NCBI RefSeq assembly: GCF_001598415.1
Contig: NZ_BCYX01000017.1
Span: forward strand, 1 to 64,000
DNA: 64,000 bases
Reading direction: 5' to 3'
Origin: Sphingomonas mali NBRC 15500
GTDB taxonomy: Bacteria; Pseudomonadota; Alphaproteobacteria; Sphingomonadales; Sphingomonadaceae
Every line of letters starts with the position of its first letter. The stretch's first letter is position 1. The translations under genes were made by a program, and so were the position numbers. Positions 1-8,223 of the stretch are shown piece after piece. A model generated the notes under the pieces. That model saw only the letters and a list, made by a program, of their open reading frames with translations, did no database searches and was not told the origin of the DNA.

Positions 1-48
1 GGGGGGCGGTGCCCCGGGCGATTTGCTTGTGGGTAGGCCCCACCCCAA

Positions 49-70
49 CCCCTCCCCTGAAGGGGAGGGG
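49..70. repeat. GC-rich perfect inverted repeat
   Basis: Two 10-base arms (CCCCTCCCCT and AGGGGAGGGG) face each other across GA. The repeat lies just past the 3' end of ubiE and could act as its terminator hairpin, although no T-run follows. The same unit recurs at 42206-42227 and around 43554-43652, so it is a dispersed genomic repeat. Confidence 0.75.
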
Positions 71-88
71 CTTTCGTTGCAGCCCCCA

Positions 89-820
89 TCAAATCTTCCA
101 GCCGCTATGGATCGCGACCAGTCCGCCGAGCATCGGTTCGACCTTGGTCTGGACGAAGCCGGCCTCGCCGATCATTTCCTTGAATCGTTCCATGCTGGGA
201 AAGCGGCGGATCGACTCGATCAGATAGCGATAGCTTTCGGCATCGCCGGCGATCGCCTGGCCGACCTTGGGCACGACATGGTGTGAGTAAGCGTCATAGA
301 CATCGCCGAAACCCGGCCACAAGGTGGTCGAGAATTCCAGGCAGAAGAAGCGGCCGCCGCGCTTGAGCACGCGATGTGCCTCGCGCAGCGCTTTGGGAAT
401 GTCGGTCACATTTCGGATGCCGAACGCGATCGTATAGGCGTCGAAGAAGCGGTCGGGCCATTGCAGCGTTTCGGCATTGGCCTCGCTCCACACCAGCCCG
501 TCGATGCCGCGCTTGGCGGCGCGCTCGATCCCGACCTCGAGCATCGCCGGGTTGATGTCGGCGACGGTGATCGCGGCGCCCGATTTTTCCATGCGAAAGG
601 CGATGTCGCCGGTGCCGCCAGCCATGTCGAGGATCGCCTCTCCGGCACGCGGCTTCACGCGGCGGACGAACACGTCCTTCCACACGCGATGCAGCCCACC
701 CGACATGGCGTCGTTCATCACGTCATATTTGCTGGCGACGCTGGCGAAGACACCGCCGACGCGGCGGGTCTTTTCCTCGGGGCTGACATCTTCGTAGCCG
801 AAGGAGACTGTATCGGTCAT
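89..820 (-). CDS. ubiE: Ubiquinone biosynthesis C-methyltransferase UbiE
   Basis: This is the SAM-dependent C-methyltransferase of quinone synthesis, which methylates the demethoxy-benzoquinol ring. The 243-residue product has the family length. It carries the SAM-binding motif I (DMAGGTGDIA) in the first third, the family segment YDVMNDAMSGGLHRVWK near the N-terminus, and the C-terminal GGLVAIHSGWKI. I chose the ATG at 820 because MTDTVSFGYEDV is the usual sphingomonad opening; seven codons further upstream are open but look non-coding. In alphaproteobacteria ubiE is commonly followed by ubiB, which would lie to the left of the window. The gene is divergent from mutM. Confidence 0.95.
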   Translation of the reverse strand: MTDTVSFGYEDVSPEEKTRRVGGVFASVASKYDVMNDAMSGGLHRVWKDVFVRRVKPRAGEAILDMAGGTGDIAFRMEKSGAAITVADINPAMLEVGIERAAKRGIDGLVWSEANAETLQWPDRFFDAYTIAFGIRNVTDIPKALREAHRVLKRGGRFFCLEFSTTLWPGFGDVYDAYSHHVVPKVGQAIAGDAESYRYLIESIRRFPSMERFKEMIGEAGFVQTKVEPMLGGLVAIHSGWKI

Positions 821-896
821 GCGCGGGCTGTAGCGAGGCAATCAGGCGCCGTCATCCCCGCAGAAGGCGGCGTGGCAAGGGGAGCGCGCCACCGAC

Positions 897-984
897 CGTT
901 CGTGCTGAGCTTGTCGAAGCACATGTCTGAGGCGCGCGATGTCCGAGCCATTACGCTGCCCTTCGACAAGCTCAGGGCGAACGG
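897..984. repeat. Palindromic intergenic repeat (REP-like), copy 1
   Basis: Two inverted arms of about 26 bases each begin or end with CCGTTCG and carry the core TGAGCTTGTCGAAG (left arm 897-922, right arm 958-984). A second copy with the same arms lies at 38209-38276. It sits between the divergent ubiE and mutM genes. Confidence 0.8.
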
Positions 985-1058
985 GTCGGAGTGATGGCGG
1001 CGTGCTTGAATGCGCAGGCGCTTGTGGCGGAGGCAAACCCAACTTAGCTGGACAGGAG

Positions 1059-1871
1059 ATGCCTGAACTCCCCGAAGTCGAAACCACCGTCCGCGGGCTG
1101 GAGCCCGTGCTCAAGGACCAGCGCCTGACGCATGTCATCACGCGGCGCGGCGATCTGCGCCGGCCGTTCCCGCCCGATCTCGCGCAGCGGATGACCGGGG
1201 CGACGGTGACCGGGCTGGGGCGCCGCGCCAAATACGGGCTGATCGCAACCGACCGCGGCGACACGATGATCTTCCATCTTGGCATGTCGGGGCGCTGGCG
1301 AGTCGATCCTCATCAGCTGCTGCCGCACGATCATCTGGTGATCGATACCCAAGAGGGACGCCGCGTGGTGCTGAACGACCCGCGGCGATTCGGCTCGGTC
1401 GACCTGGTGCCGACCGAGGGGCTGGCCGATTTTCCGGCGTTCAAGGCGCTGGGTCCCGAGCCGCTTGGCCCGGACTTCACCGCACCGTATCTCAAGGCCG
1501 CGCTCAAGACTCGGTTCGCGTCGATCAAGCAGATGCTGCTCGACCAGCGGATCGTGGCGGGCCTGGGCAATATCTATGTCTGCGAGGCGCTCTATGCCGC
1601 GCGCATCTCACCCAAGCGCGAGGCGGGACGGATCAGCCTCGCGCGGCTCGATCGGTTGGTGCGGGAAATCCATACGGTGCTCGACTCGGCGATCGCTGCG
1701 GGCGGATCGAGCCTGCGCGATTTCGCCCGGCCGGACGGCGAGCTCGGCTATTTCTCCAAGCAATTCGCGGTCTATGGCCGCGAAGGCGAGCCCTGCGGTT
1801 GCGGCGGCATCGTGCATCGCTATGTCGAGGGCGGACGGTCGACCTTCTGGTGTCCTGCCTGTCAGAAATGA
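1059..1871 (+). CDS. mutM: Formamidopyrimidine-DNA glycosylase (MutM/Fpg)
   Basis: This base-excision repair glycosylase and AP lyase removes 8-oxoguanine and formamidopyrimidines. The 270-residue product starts with the invariant MPELPEVET, whose Pro2 and Glu3 are catalytic after Met removal. It has the GRRAKYGL lysine loop near residue 55, the helix-two-turn-helix region (DQRIVAGLGNIYVCEAL), and a C-terminal zinc finger ending in FWCPACQK. The start at 1059 is fixed by the catalytic proline; AGGAG immediately precedes it. One oddity is that the first zinc knuckle reads C-G-C, where the classical family pattern is C-x2-C. Confidence 0.97.
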   Translation: MPELPEVETTVRGLEPVLKDQRLTHVITRRGDLRRPFPPDLAQRMTGATVTGLGRRAKYGLIATDRGDTMIFHLGMSGRWRVDPHQLLPHDHLVIDTQEGRRVVLNDPRRFGSVDLVPTEGLADFPAFKALGPEPLGPDFTAPYLKAALKTRFASIKQMLLDQRIVAGLGNIYVCEALYAARISPKREAGRISLARLDRLVREIHTVLDSAIAAGGSSLRDFARPDGELGYFSKQFAVYGREGEPCGCGGIVHRYVEGGRSTFWCPACQK

Positions 1872-1901
1872 TCGCGTGAACGCGGGCGCGCCCACCAAAG
1901 G

Positions 1902-1930
1902 TTGACCGAATCCCCCCATCTCGCTAAGGG
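1902..1930 (+). promoter_or_regulatory. Candidate promoter of rpsT
   Basis: TTGACC (1902-1907) and TAAGGG (1925-1930) are 17 bases apart. They lie about 65 bases upstream of the rpsT start, in the only gap between mutM and rpsT. The -35 match is good and the -10 match is weak. Confidence 0.35.
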
Positions 1931-1995
1931 CCACCGCTCCCGAGCGCGGCTATAGGTCGTGCCCGTCCCATTTTTGCGAAATTCAGAGGACTTTC

Positions 1996-2256
1996 ATGGC
2001 GAACACGCCGCAAGCGAAAAAGCGTATCCGTCGCAACGATCGTCGCGCCGAAATCAACGGCAACCGCGTCGGCCGTATCCGCACCTTCGTCAAGAAGGTC
2101 GAGTCGGCGCTGGCCGCCGGCGACAAGGAAGCCGCCACCGTTGCGCTGGCCGCCGTGCAGCCCGAGCTGCAGCGTGGCGTCGCCAAGGGCGTGCTCCACA
2201 AGAACACTGCCAGCCGCAAGTTCTCGCGTCTGACCAAGCGACTCGCCTCGCTCTAA
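1996..2256 (+). CDS. rpsT: 30S ribosomal protein S20
   Basis: This small-subunit protein binds the 5' and 3' minor domains of 16S rRNA. The 86-residue product is lysine/arginine-rich and helical, opens with [17 protein letters not shown], and ends with the conserved [15 protein letters not shown]. The Shine-Dalgarno AGAGGA lies eight bases upstream of the ATG. The order mutM-rpsT-dnaA is conserved in alphaproteobacteria. A hairpin terminator follows at 2285-2318. Confidence 0.98.
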   Translation: MANTPQAKKRIRRNDRRAEINGNRVGRIRTFVKKVESALAAGDKEAATVALAAVQPELQRGVAKGVLHKNTASRKFSRLTKRLASL

Positions 2257-2284
2257 AGATACCCGATTTGATAGCGGGAATGGC

Positions 2285-2318
2285 GCCCGTCGGTGAGAAA
2301 TTCGCCGGCGGGCTTTTT
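2285..2318 (+). terminator. Rho-independent terminator of rpsT
   Basis: GCCCGTCGG (2285-2293) pairs with CCGGCGGGC (2305-2313), with one G-U pair. Five T residues follow directly at 2314-2318. It lies 28 bases after the rpsT stop codon. Confidence 0.85.
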
Positions 2319-2740
2319 GCTGTCCGGCGCTCCCGTCATGCTGCTCTGCAGCGATCTCCATACCCGATATTCTAACGAATCCCGTAACCATGGGAAAACC
2401 TAGCGATTCGCAAATAGTTCACAGAAACGTAACGCGAAATTCGCCCGGATTCAGTGGGTTATTTCGAGAATCCCGGATTTCTGCGGCTCAGGGCGAGTCA
2501 ACGTTTTTATTTTAATATTTCTGTCATCGACGGGGTTGATCGACAGGCTTCGAGCTTCATAATCAATCCTCGCAGCGCCCATCAGGCGCTCGCCGAATCA
2601 TAGCAGTACTCGCGTTCAGGCGGATGGCAATTCCGGCTGGGGGGAGGCGTCTGTCTAACGAATCGGGCCCGTTGCGGGGGCGTGGGCCGGTGGGGAAGGG
2701 GTTGTTGCGGGTGGCAGTTTCGGTAGCAAGGGAAGGTGTC
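2319..2740 (+). other. Intergenic region upstream of dnaA
   Basis: This stretch of about 420 bases has no convincing gene. It includes an AT-rich block near 2501-2522 (TTTTTATTTTAATATTT core) and a promoter-like pair at 2536-2563. I looked for TTATCCACA-type DnaA boxes and saw none with a good match, so I do not call an origin here. The open frame from 2624 is more likely leader sequence than dnaA coding sequence. Confidence 0.5.
2536..2563 (+). promoter_or_regulatory. Candidate dnaA promoter
   Basis: TTGATC (2536-2541) and CATAAT (2558-2563) are separated by 16 bases. They follow an AT-rich stretch and lie about 180 bases upstream of the proposed dnaA start. Confidence 0.4.
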
Positions 2741-4093
2741 GTGCCCGGGGAAGTTCTCAATGCCTGGGCGAGGATCCGTAAGAATCTGAGGGAATCGGCT
2801 GGCGCGCGGCTGTTCGAGCAATGGCTCAAGCCGATCGAGCTCGACGATAGCGACGACGAGACCACGGTACGCCTGACGTTGCCGTCGGCCTTCACCGCCA
2901 ATTGGGTCCGCAACCATTATCAGGACCGACTGGTCCAGGAATTCCGCGCCGCGATCCCGGCGATTCGCACCGTGTCGATCGAAGTGCGTCAGGCGTCCGC
3001 CCCGGCGGTGTTGCGCATCGCCACCGAACAGCCGGCCGAATCGCCTGCCGCTCCCGTCGAAGCCGCCGAGCGCCCCACGCTCGATCCGCGCCTGACGTTC
3101 GAACGCTTCGTGGTCGATCCGTCGAACCGTGTCGCCTTCAACGCTGCGAAGGCGCTGGCCGAACCGGGCGTGCCGCGGTTCAGCCCGTTGTTCCTCCACT
3201 CGGGCACCGGCCTCGGCAAGACTCATCTGATGCACGCGATTGGCCATGCCTATCTCGCGGCGGTTCCCGACGCGCGTGTGATCCTGATGTCGGCCGAGCG
3301 ATTCATGTTCGAATTCGTCGCGGCGATTCGCGCCAACGATACGCATGCCTTCAAGACCCGGCTGCGCGGCGCCGATCTGCTGATGATCGACGATTTGCAC
3401 TTCATCTCGGGCAAGAAACCGACCCAGGACGAATTCTTCCACACGATCAACGAGCTGACCGCGGCGGGCAAGCGCCTGGTCATCACTGCCGACCGCCACC
3501 CGCAGGGACTCGACGATGTCGAGGCGCGGATCGTCTCGCGGCTGGCGATGGGCTTGGTCGCCGACATCAAGATGCCCGACGCGACTCTGCGCCGCGCGCT
3601 GCTCGACCATCGCCTCGGCGAACTGCCGGAGGTCAAGGTGCCTCAAGAGGTACTCGAGCTGCTCGCGCACAAGGTCACCGGCAGCCTGCGCGAAGTCGAA
3701 GGCGCGCTCAACCGCCTAGTCGCTTATGCCCAGTTGACCGGCGAGGAAATCAATCTGGAGTTTGCCCAGGCGACGCTCGGCGACGTGCTGCGCGGCGGCA
3801 CCAAGCGGATCACGATCGACGAGATCCAGCGTGCGGTGTCGGCGCATTACGACCTCAAGCCGGTCGACCTCGTCTCGGCGCGCCGCGCCGTGGTGGTCGC
3901 CCGCCCGCGCCAGATCGCGATGTACCTCGCCAAGCGCCTGACCACGCGCTCGCTGCCCGAGATCGGCCGCAAGTTCGGCGGCCGCGATCATTCTACCGTG
4001 ATCCATGCGGTGCGCCGTATCGAGGAATTGCGCGGCAGCGATCACGAGATCGACGGCGCGGTGCGCAGCCTGATCCGCCAGCTCGAGGGCTGA
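2741..4093 (+). CDS. dnaA: Chromosomal replication initiator DnaA
   Basis: DnaA is the AAA+ initiator that binds DnaA boxes and melts the origin. The product is 450 residues from the proposed GTG. An N-terminal interaction domain (NAWARIRKNLRESAG, ARLFEQWLKPIEL) is followed by the AAA+ core with Walker A GTGLGKTH near residue 155 and Walker B LLMIDDLHF. The C-terminal helix-turn-helix carries the DnaA signature GGRDHSTVIHAV near residue 413. I chose the GTG at 2741 because GGAAGG sits four bases upstream and because the open frame further upstream (from 2624) has low-complexity, non-family sequence. Another GTG at 2711 is possible. Confidence 0.96.
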   Translation: MPGEVLNAWARIRKNLRESAGARLFEQWLKPIELDDSDDETTVRLTLPSAFTANWVRNHYQDRLVQEFRAAIPAIRTVSIEVRQASAPAVLRIATEQPAESPAAPVEAAERPTLDPRLTFERFVVDPSNRVAFNAAKALAEPGVPRFSPLFLHSGTGLGKTHLMHAIGHAYLAAVPDARVILMSAERFMFEFVAAIRANDTHAFKTRLRGADLLMIDDLHFISGKKPTQDEFFHTINELTAAGKRLVITADRHPQGLDDVEARIVSRLAMGLVADIKMPDATLRRALLDHRLGELPEVKVPQEVLELLAHKVTGSLREVEGALNRLVAYAQLTGEEINLEFAQATLGDVLRGGTKRITIDEIQRAVSAHYDLKPVDLVSARRAVVVARPRQIAMYLAKRLTTRSLPEIGRKFGGRDHSTVIHAVRRIEELRGSDHEIDGAVRSLIRQLEG

Positions 4094-4158
4094 TTTCGGG
4101 ACTTTCTCTAGCGCTGCTATAAAGCTGGCGCACGAGATATGGCGGGTATCGAAAGCTA

Positions 4159-4264
4159 AACGCTTCCCCGGCGAAGGCCGGGGCCCAATCGCCACGAATT
4201 CACGGTAACAGGACGCCATCTCGACGACGCCGAAGCTAGGCCCCGGCCTTCGCCGGGGAAGCGT
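4159..4264. repeat. Dispersed 105-bp inverted-repeat element, copy 1
   Basis: Arms of about 26 bases (CTTCCCCGGCGAAGGCCGGG and its complement, 4159-4185 and 4239-4264) flank a unique centre reading ATCGCCACGAATTCACGG and then CGCCATCTC. A second copy with a related centre is at 46885-46990. It fills the gap between dnaA and the convergent phosphatase gene and may act as a bidirectional terminator. Confidence 0.7.
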
Positions 4265-4291
4265 GTTTCAATGCACCGGAAAGGATAAGCT

Positions 4292-5074
4292 TCAGCGCGG
4301 CTTGCCCAAACCCGCCACCGCGCGCTCGTGCAGCCGCGCGATCGCCGCGAGGTGGATGCCGGGGGCAGTCGCAAGCACGCCGAAAGCCTCCGCGCGCGGC
4401 GTATTGAAACGCAGCTTGCGCCCGACCGCATCGCTGACCGAACACCCCGCTTCGCGCGCGATGAGGACGGCGGCGGCGATATCCCATTCGTTGCCCCAAC
4501 GAATCGTGGCGAGCAAATCGGCCTGGCCCGACGCGACCATCGCGATGCGGAGTGCGATCGAATTGGGCTTGGCCACCGCGACCAGGTCGGCATCGACGCT
4601 GGGCAAAATATCGGTCGGAGTCCGCGCCCCGATAAAGACCGAGCGACCGCTATGCTCGATCGAACTGCCGTTGAGCGTCGCGCCCTTGCCCGTTTCGGCA
4701 CGCCAGACTTCGCCCAGCGCCGGAGCGTCGAGTACTGCCGCCACCGGCTGTTCGCCATCGACCAGCGCGATCGACACCGCCCAGCCTTCGCGCCCGCGAA
4801 TATAGTCGCGCGTGCCATCGATCGGGTCGACCACCCAGCAGCGGCGATGGTTGAGCCGCACCGCGTCGTCGACCGTCTCCTCCGACAGCCAGCCGGCATC
4901 GGGGGCGAGCGCGGTCAGCCGCTCGCGGAGCAGGTTGTTGACGTCGATATCGACCTGACAGACCGGGTTGCCCGGCGCCTTTTCCCAGCGCGCGAAATCG
5001 GTCCGCCAGCGTGCCAGCGCAAACGCGCTCGCCTCGGCCGCGACCTCGGCGATGTCGTCGATCAGCTCAGCCAC
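4292..5074 (-). CDS. Inositol monophosphatase-family phosphatase (CysQ/SuhB-like)
   Basis: This is a metal-dependent phosphatase of the IMPase / 3'(2'),5'-bisphosphate nucleotidase superfamily, 260 residues. Metal-binding motifs are visible in order: WLSEET (residues about 82-87), WVVDPIDGTRDYIRG (about 100-114), and WGNEWDIAAAVLIAREAG in the C-terminal half. This is the full family set, so it should be active. The sequence does not separate inositol phosphate, histidinol phosphate and PAP substrates. The GTG start overlaps the 3' end of pmbA by 8 bases, implying translational coupling in a pmbA-phosphatase unit. Confidence 0.85.
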   Translation of the reverse strand: MAELIDDIAEVAAEASAFALARWRTDFARWEKAPGNPVCQVDIDVNNLLRERLTALAPDAGWLSEETVDDAVRLNHRRCWVVDPIDGTRDYIRGREGWAVSIALVDGEQPVAAVLDAPALGEVWRAETGKGATLNGSSIEHSGRSVFIGARTPTDILPSVDADLVAVAKPNSIALRIAMVASGQADLLATIRWGNEWDIAAAVLIAREAGCSVSDAVGRKLRFNTPRAEAFGVLATAPGIHLAAIARLHERAVAGLGKPR

Positions 5075-6413
5075 CCGCGACCGTCATTCCATCGATTCGC
5101 AAGGTGGGGACATTGGTCGCGTAACGGAATTCGAGATCGTCGGCCGCGGTCAGCTGGAGGAACATGTCCTTCAGATTGCCGGCAATGGTGAATTCGTCGA
5201 CCGGCGTGGTGAGCACGCCGTCCTCGATCAGAAAACCCGCCGCGCCGCGGCTGTAGTCGCCGGTGACGCCGTTGACGCCCTGGCCGATCAACTCGGTGAC
5301 GTAGACGCCGCGCTTCACCCCGGCGATCAGGTCGTCGCGGCTGGTTTTGCCCGGGGCGAGATAGGTGTTGGTGGTGCTGACTCCCGGCGCACCGGCGCCG
5401 CCGCGCGCGGCATGACCGGTAGGCTCGAGTCCCAGCTGCCGCGCCGAAGCCGAATCGAGCAGCCAGGTCGTGAGAACGCCGTCGCGGATCAGGCTGGTAG
5501 CCGAGACCGCCAGCCCTTCGCCATCGAATGGCCGCGAGCGCAGGCCATGCGGGCGAAGCGGATCGTCGATGATATCGATGCCGCTCGCGAAGATTAGCTC
5601 GCCCAATTTGCCGAGCAGGAAGCTGGTCCCACGCGCGATCGCCGCGCCCGAAATGGCGCCGGTCAGGTGACCGATCAGCGAGGCGCCGACGCGCGGATCG
5701 AACAGCACGGGTATCGGGCCGCTCGCGACCTTGCCGGGGTTGAGCCGGGCGACCGCGCGTTCGCCCGCTTCGCGGCCGATCTCCTCGGGCGAGGGAAGGT
5801 GCGCGCGGTGCCGCGCCGAGCGGTGCCCGTAATCGCGCTGCATCGCGCCGCCGCTGCCCGCCAGCACGCTGGCCGAGACTGAATGGCTGGTCGTGGCATA
5901 GGCGCCGGCGAAACCGTGGCTGGTGGCGAGTGCCCAGGCGACGCGCGAGGCCGAAGCGCCGCCGCCTTCGCTGTTGGTCACGCCGGGCACGGCACGGGCG
6001 GCATCCTCCGCGGCGAGCGCGGTTTGCTTGAGCGTGGCGGGGGCGGGATCGTCGGCATCCTGCAGATCGAGATCGGGAATCGGCCCCGTCATCAGCCGAT
6101 CCTCGGGCGCGAGGCCGGCCCATTTGTCCTCGGGCGCCTCACGCGCCATCGCCACCGCGCGCTCGACCAGCGCGTCCATCGCGGCCGACGACAGATCGGA
6201 GGTGGAAACCGATGCCGACCGCTGGCCGACGAACACGCGCAGGCCCAATTGCTCCTCTTCGGAACGACCGACATCCTCAAGCTCGCCCAGCCGCACTGAT
6301 ACGTCGACGCTGGCCGAGGCGCCGAGCACTGCGTCGGCAGCATCGGCGCCGGCTTTGCGCGCGCGAGTAACGATATCGAGAGCGCGGTCACGCGCGGCGT
6401 CGGGAGTCAGCAT
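5067..6413 (-). CDS. pmbA: TldD/PmbA-family protein (PmbA/TldE subunit)
   Basis: PmbA (TldE) is the non-catalytic partner of the TldD metalloprotease, acting in peptide maturation and degradation. The 448-residue product has the family features: an N-terminal helical region with the GLRVFVGQRSASVSTSDLS strand, a Gly-rich middle, and a C-terminal block with GVYVTELIGQGVNGVTGDYSRGA. As expected for PmbA, there is no HExxD metal motif of the TldD type. I use the ATG at 6413; a GTG at 6422 is also in frame. It is coupled to the phosphatase gene downstream. No tldD is present in the window. Confidence 0.88.
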   Translation of the reverse strand: MLTPDAARDRALDIVTRARKAGADAADAVLGASASVDVSVRLGELEDVGRSEEEQLGLRVFVGQRSASVSTSDLSSAAMDALVERAVAMAREAPEDKWAGLAPEDRLMTGPIPDLDLQDADDPAPATLKQTALAAEDAARAVPGVTNSEGGGASASRVAWALATSHGFAGAYATTSHSVSASVLAGSGGAMQRDYGHRSARHRAHLPSPEEIGREAGERAVARLNPGKVASGPIPVLFDPRVGASLIGHLTGAISGAAIARGTSFLLGKLGELIFASGIDIIDDPLRPHGLRSRPFDGEGLAVSATSLIRDGVLTTWLLDSASARQLGLEPTGHAARGGAGAPGVSTTNTYLAPGKTSRDDLIAGVKRGVYVTELIGQGVNGVTGDYSRGAAGFLIEDGVLTTPVDEFTIAGNLKDMFLQLTAADDLEFRYATNVPTLRIDGMTVAGG

Positions 6414-6491
6414 GACCGGCACTTAGGAAGCGCAGGCGCGCCGGTCAAAGGGCGTTGGCAAAACTGACCGAGTTCGATTGCCGGTGCTCGC

Positions 6492-7415
6492 TCAAAAACT
6501 CGTCTGTCCGACGACGAAGCAGGCTAGGAACACCAGCAGCCCGGCGAATCGATTGGAGCGGAAGCGGCGAAGCGCGTTGGTGCCGTCGGTGGGGTCGAGT
6601 GTCGCGACTTGCCAGGCGAAATGGAGCGCGGCCGGGGCGAGTGCGACGAGCACCAGCGGGTCGGGTCGCAATTCCCACAGCGCCAGCGCCCAGCAAGCGA
6701 TCGCGAGCGCATAGAAGGTCCCGACGCCCGATCTGACCCGGCTGCCCAGCGCGCGCGCCGAAGAGCGGACGCCGACGAGCGTATCGTCCTCGATGTCCTG
6801 GAGCGCGTAGATCGTGTCGTAGCCAATGACCCAGAAGATTGACCCGAGATAGAGTAACGGCCCCGGCATCATCAGCGACCCGGCGATTTCGCTCCACCCG
6901 ACCAACGCCGCCCAGGAAAAGACGATGCCCAGCCACGCCTGCGGCCACCAGGTGATGCGCTTCATGAAGGGATAGGCCGCGACCGGTGCCAGGCTGACCA
7001 ACGCGACGATGGCGGCATAACGATGGAGCTGGAGCAGCACGACCAGTCCGATCAGGCACAGGAGCACCAGCCAGATCCACGCCGCCTTGAGCGACACAGC
7101 ACCCGAGGCTAGCGGGCGGCTTCGCGTGCGTTCGACCTGGCGATCGAGGTCGCGGTCGACGATGTCGTTATAGACGCAGCCGGCACCGCGCATGACGATC
7201 GCGCCGAGCGCGATCCACAGGATCAGATCCCAGCGGTCGATCGCGCCATGCGCCAGTGCGATTGCCCAGGCGCCGGGCCAGAACAGCAATTGCCAGCCGA
7301 TCGGCCGATCGAATCGCGCCAGCAGCGCCAAGGCGCGCGTATAGGGCGGCAATCGCCCGACCAGCCCGCGATATTGGGTGTCTGGGACGATCTCGGACTC
7401 GGGTTTTGCAGTCAT
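6492..7415 (-). CDS. ubiA: 4-hydroxybenzoate polyprenyltransferase UbiA
   Basis: This is the integral-membrane prenyltransferase that joins 4-hydroxybenzoate to a polyprenyl diphosphate, the first membrane step of ubiquinone synthesis. The 307-residue product has about eight hydrophobic segments. It carries both Asp-rich motifs: GCVYNDIVDRDLD near residue 80-91, and a second one in the cytoplasmic loop (YDTIYALQDIEDD near 200). FDRPIGWQLLFWPGAW is the conserved N-terminal substrate region. The ATG at 7415 is preferred to the GTG one codon upstream. ubiE at the window start belongs to the same pathway. Confidence 0.95.
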   Translation of the reverse strand: MTAKPESEIVPDTQYRGLVGRLPPYTRALALLARFDRPIGWQLLFWPGAWAIALAHGAIDRWDLILWIALGAIVMRGAGCVYNDIVDRDLDRQVERTRSRPLASGAVSLKAAWIWLVLLCLIGLVVLLQLHRYAAIVALVSLAPVAAYPFMKRITWWPQAWLGIVFSWAALVGWSEIAGSLMMPGPLLYLGSIFWVIGYDTIYALQDIEDDTLVGVRSSARALGSRVRSGVGTFYALAIACWALALWELRPDPLVLVALAPAALHFAWQVATLDPTDGTNALRRFRSNRFAGLLVFLACFVVGQTSF

Positions 7416-7528
7416 CACCCATTCACTAGCCGCGTGCGAATTGCCGCACCAGCGCCACGCCTTGCCCCACGACGGACAATTTCTATTTCTAGCTGCACAG
7501 GGGACGTGACGCGTATTTGGAGTTTGTA

Positions 7529-7966
7529 ATGCCGACGATCCTGCCTCGACTGCTGACCTGCGCCGCGCTTGCGCTGGCGGTTGCCGCGGGCTCCGCGAAT
7601 GCCCAGCCCGACCCCGATCCGGCGCGCAGCGCCGCCGCCTGGACGGGAACCTGGACCAACATGAACAACACGATGCACGTCAAAGCGGGGCGCTGCGGCG
7701 ATGCGATGTGCGGCACCGTGATCTGGGCCGACGACAAGACCAAGGCCGATATCGCGTCGCGCGGCCGGACCTTGGTCGGGACACAAGTGTTCCGCGAATT
7801 CCGCCAGACCGGTCCCAATGAATGGAAGGGCAAGGTCTATGTGCCGGCGCTCGACCAGACGATTTCGGGGCGAATCGAACTGACCGATTCCGACAGCATC
7901 ACCGCCAGCGGTTGCGCGTTGTTCGGTTTCGGCTGCCAGGTTCGGCACTGGAAACGGATACGCTAG
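7529..7966 (+). CDS. Secreted DUF2147-family protein
   Basis: The 145-residue product has an N-terminal signal peptide (hydrophobic residues 6-22, cleavage likely after SANAQ). The mature domain opens WTGTWTNMNNTMHV and continues with RCGDAMCGTVIWA, FREFRQTGPNEWKGKVYVPALDQTISGRIEL and a GCALFGFGCQ cysteine pair, the layout of DUF2147. TTGGAG lies six bases before the ATG at 7529, which decides the start. The function of the family is unknown. A second member in this window is at 36772-37206. Confidence 0.8.
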   Translation: MPTILPRLLTCAALALAVAAGSANAQPDPDPARSAAAWTGTWTNMNNTMHVKAGRCGDAMCGTVIWADDKTKADIASRGRTLVGTQVFREFRQTGPNEWKGKVYVPALDQTISGRIELTDSDSITASGCALFGFGCQVRHWKRIR

Positions 7967-7993
7967 GCGGGTTCGCGTGTTAGGGGCCAGTTC

Positions 7994-8146
7994 ATGGTCC
8001 ATCTATCCGTCGCCATTGCCCGGTTCGCAGAGACGCTGTTCTGGGGCATCGCCCAGGCGGCGGGGCTGGCGCTGATCGGCGGCGCGTTCGGAATCGCGGC
8101 GTTGTTGCTCGGCTGGCGGATGATGCGGCGCAAGCCGAGGCCGTGA
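7994..8146 (+). CDS. Small single-pass membrane protein (50 aa)
   Basis: A 50-codon frame begins MVHLSVAIARFAETLFW. It has one hydrophobic helix (residues about 17-42, with GLALIGGAFGIAALLLGW) and a positively charged tail, RMMRRKPRP. AGGGG lies eight bases before the ATG. It directly follows the DUF2147 gene (gap 27 bases) and precedes a hairpin. I recognise no family. Topology by the positive-inside rule would place the C-terminus in the cytoplasm. Confidence 0.45.
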   Translation: MVHLSVAIARFAETLFWGIAQAAGLALIGGAFGIAALLLGWRMMRRKPRP

Positions 8147-8170
8147 TCCCCTCCCGCAAGCGGGAGGGGA
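8147..8170. repeat. Perfect 24-bp GC-rich palindrome
   Basis: TCCCCTCCCGC (8147-8157) and GCGGGAGGGGA (8160-8170) face each other across AA, right after the stop codon of the 50-residue frame. It belongs to the CCCTCCC hairpin family also seen at 8971-8997 and 48557-48682. Confidence 0.75.
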
Positions 8171-8223
8171 GAAGAGAGCTGCGACGCTAGCCCGTTTGAA
8201 TCGAACCCGCTAAGTCGCCGGCC

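Noticed and set aside
2319-2740. Replication origin next to dnaA
   Set aside because: The AT-rich block is short and no good TTATCCACA-like boxes are visible. In alphaproteobacteria the origin is often elsewhere, for example near hemE or parAB.
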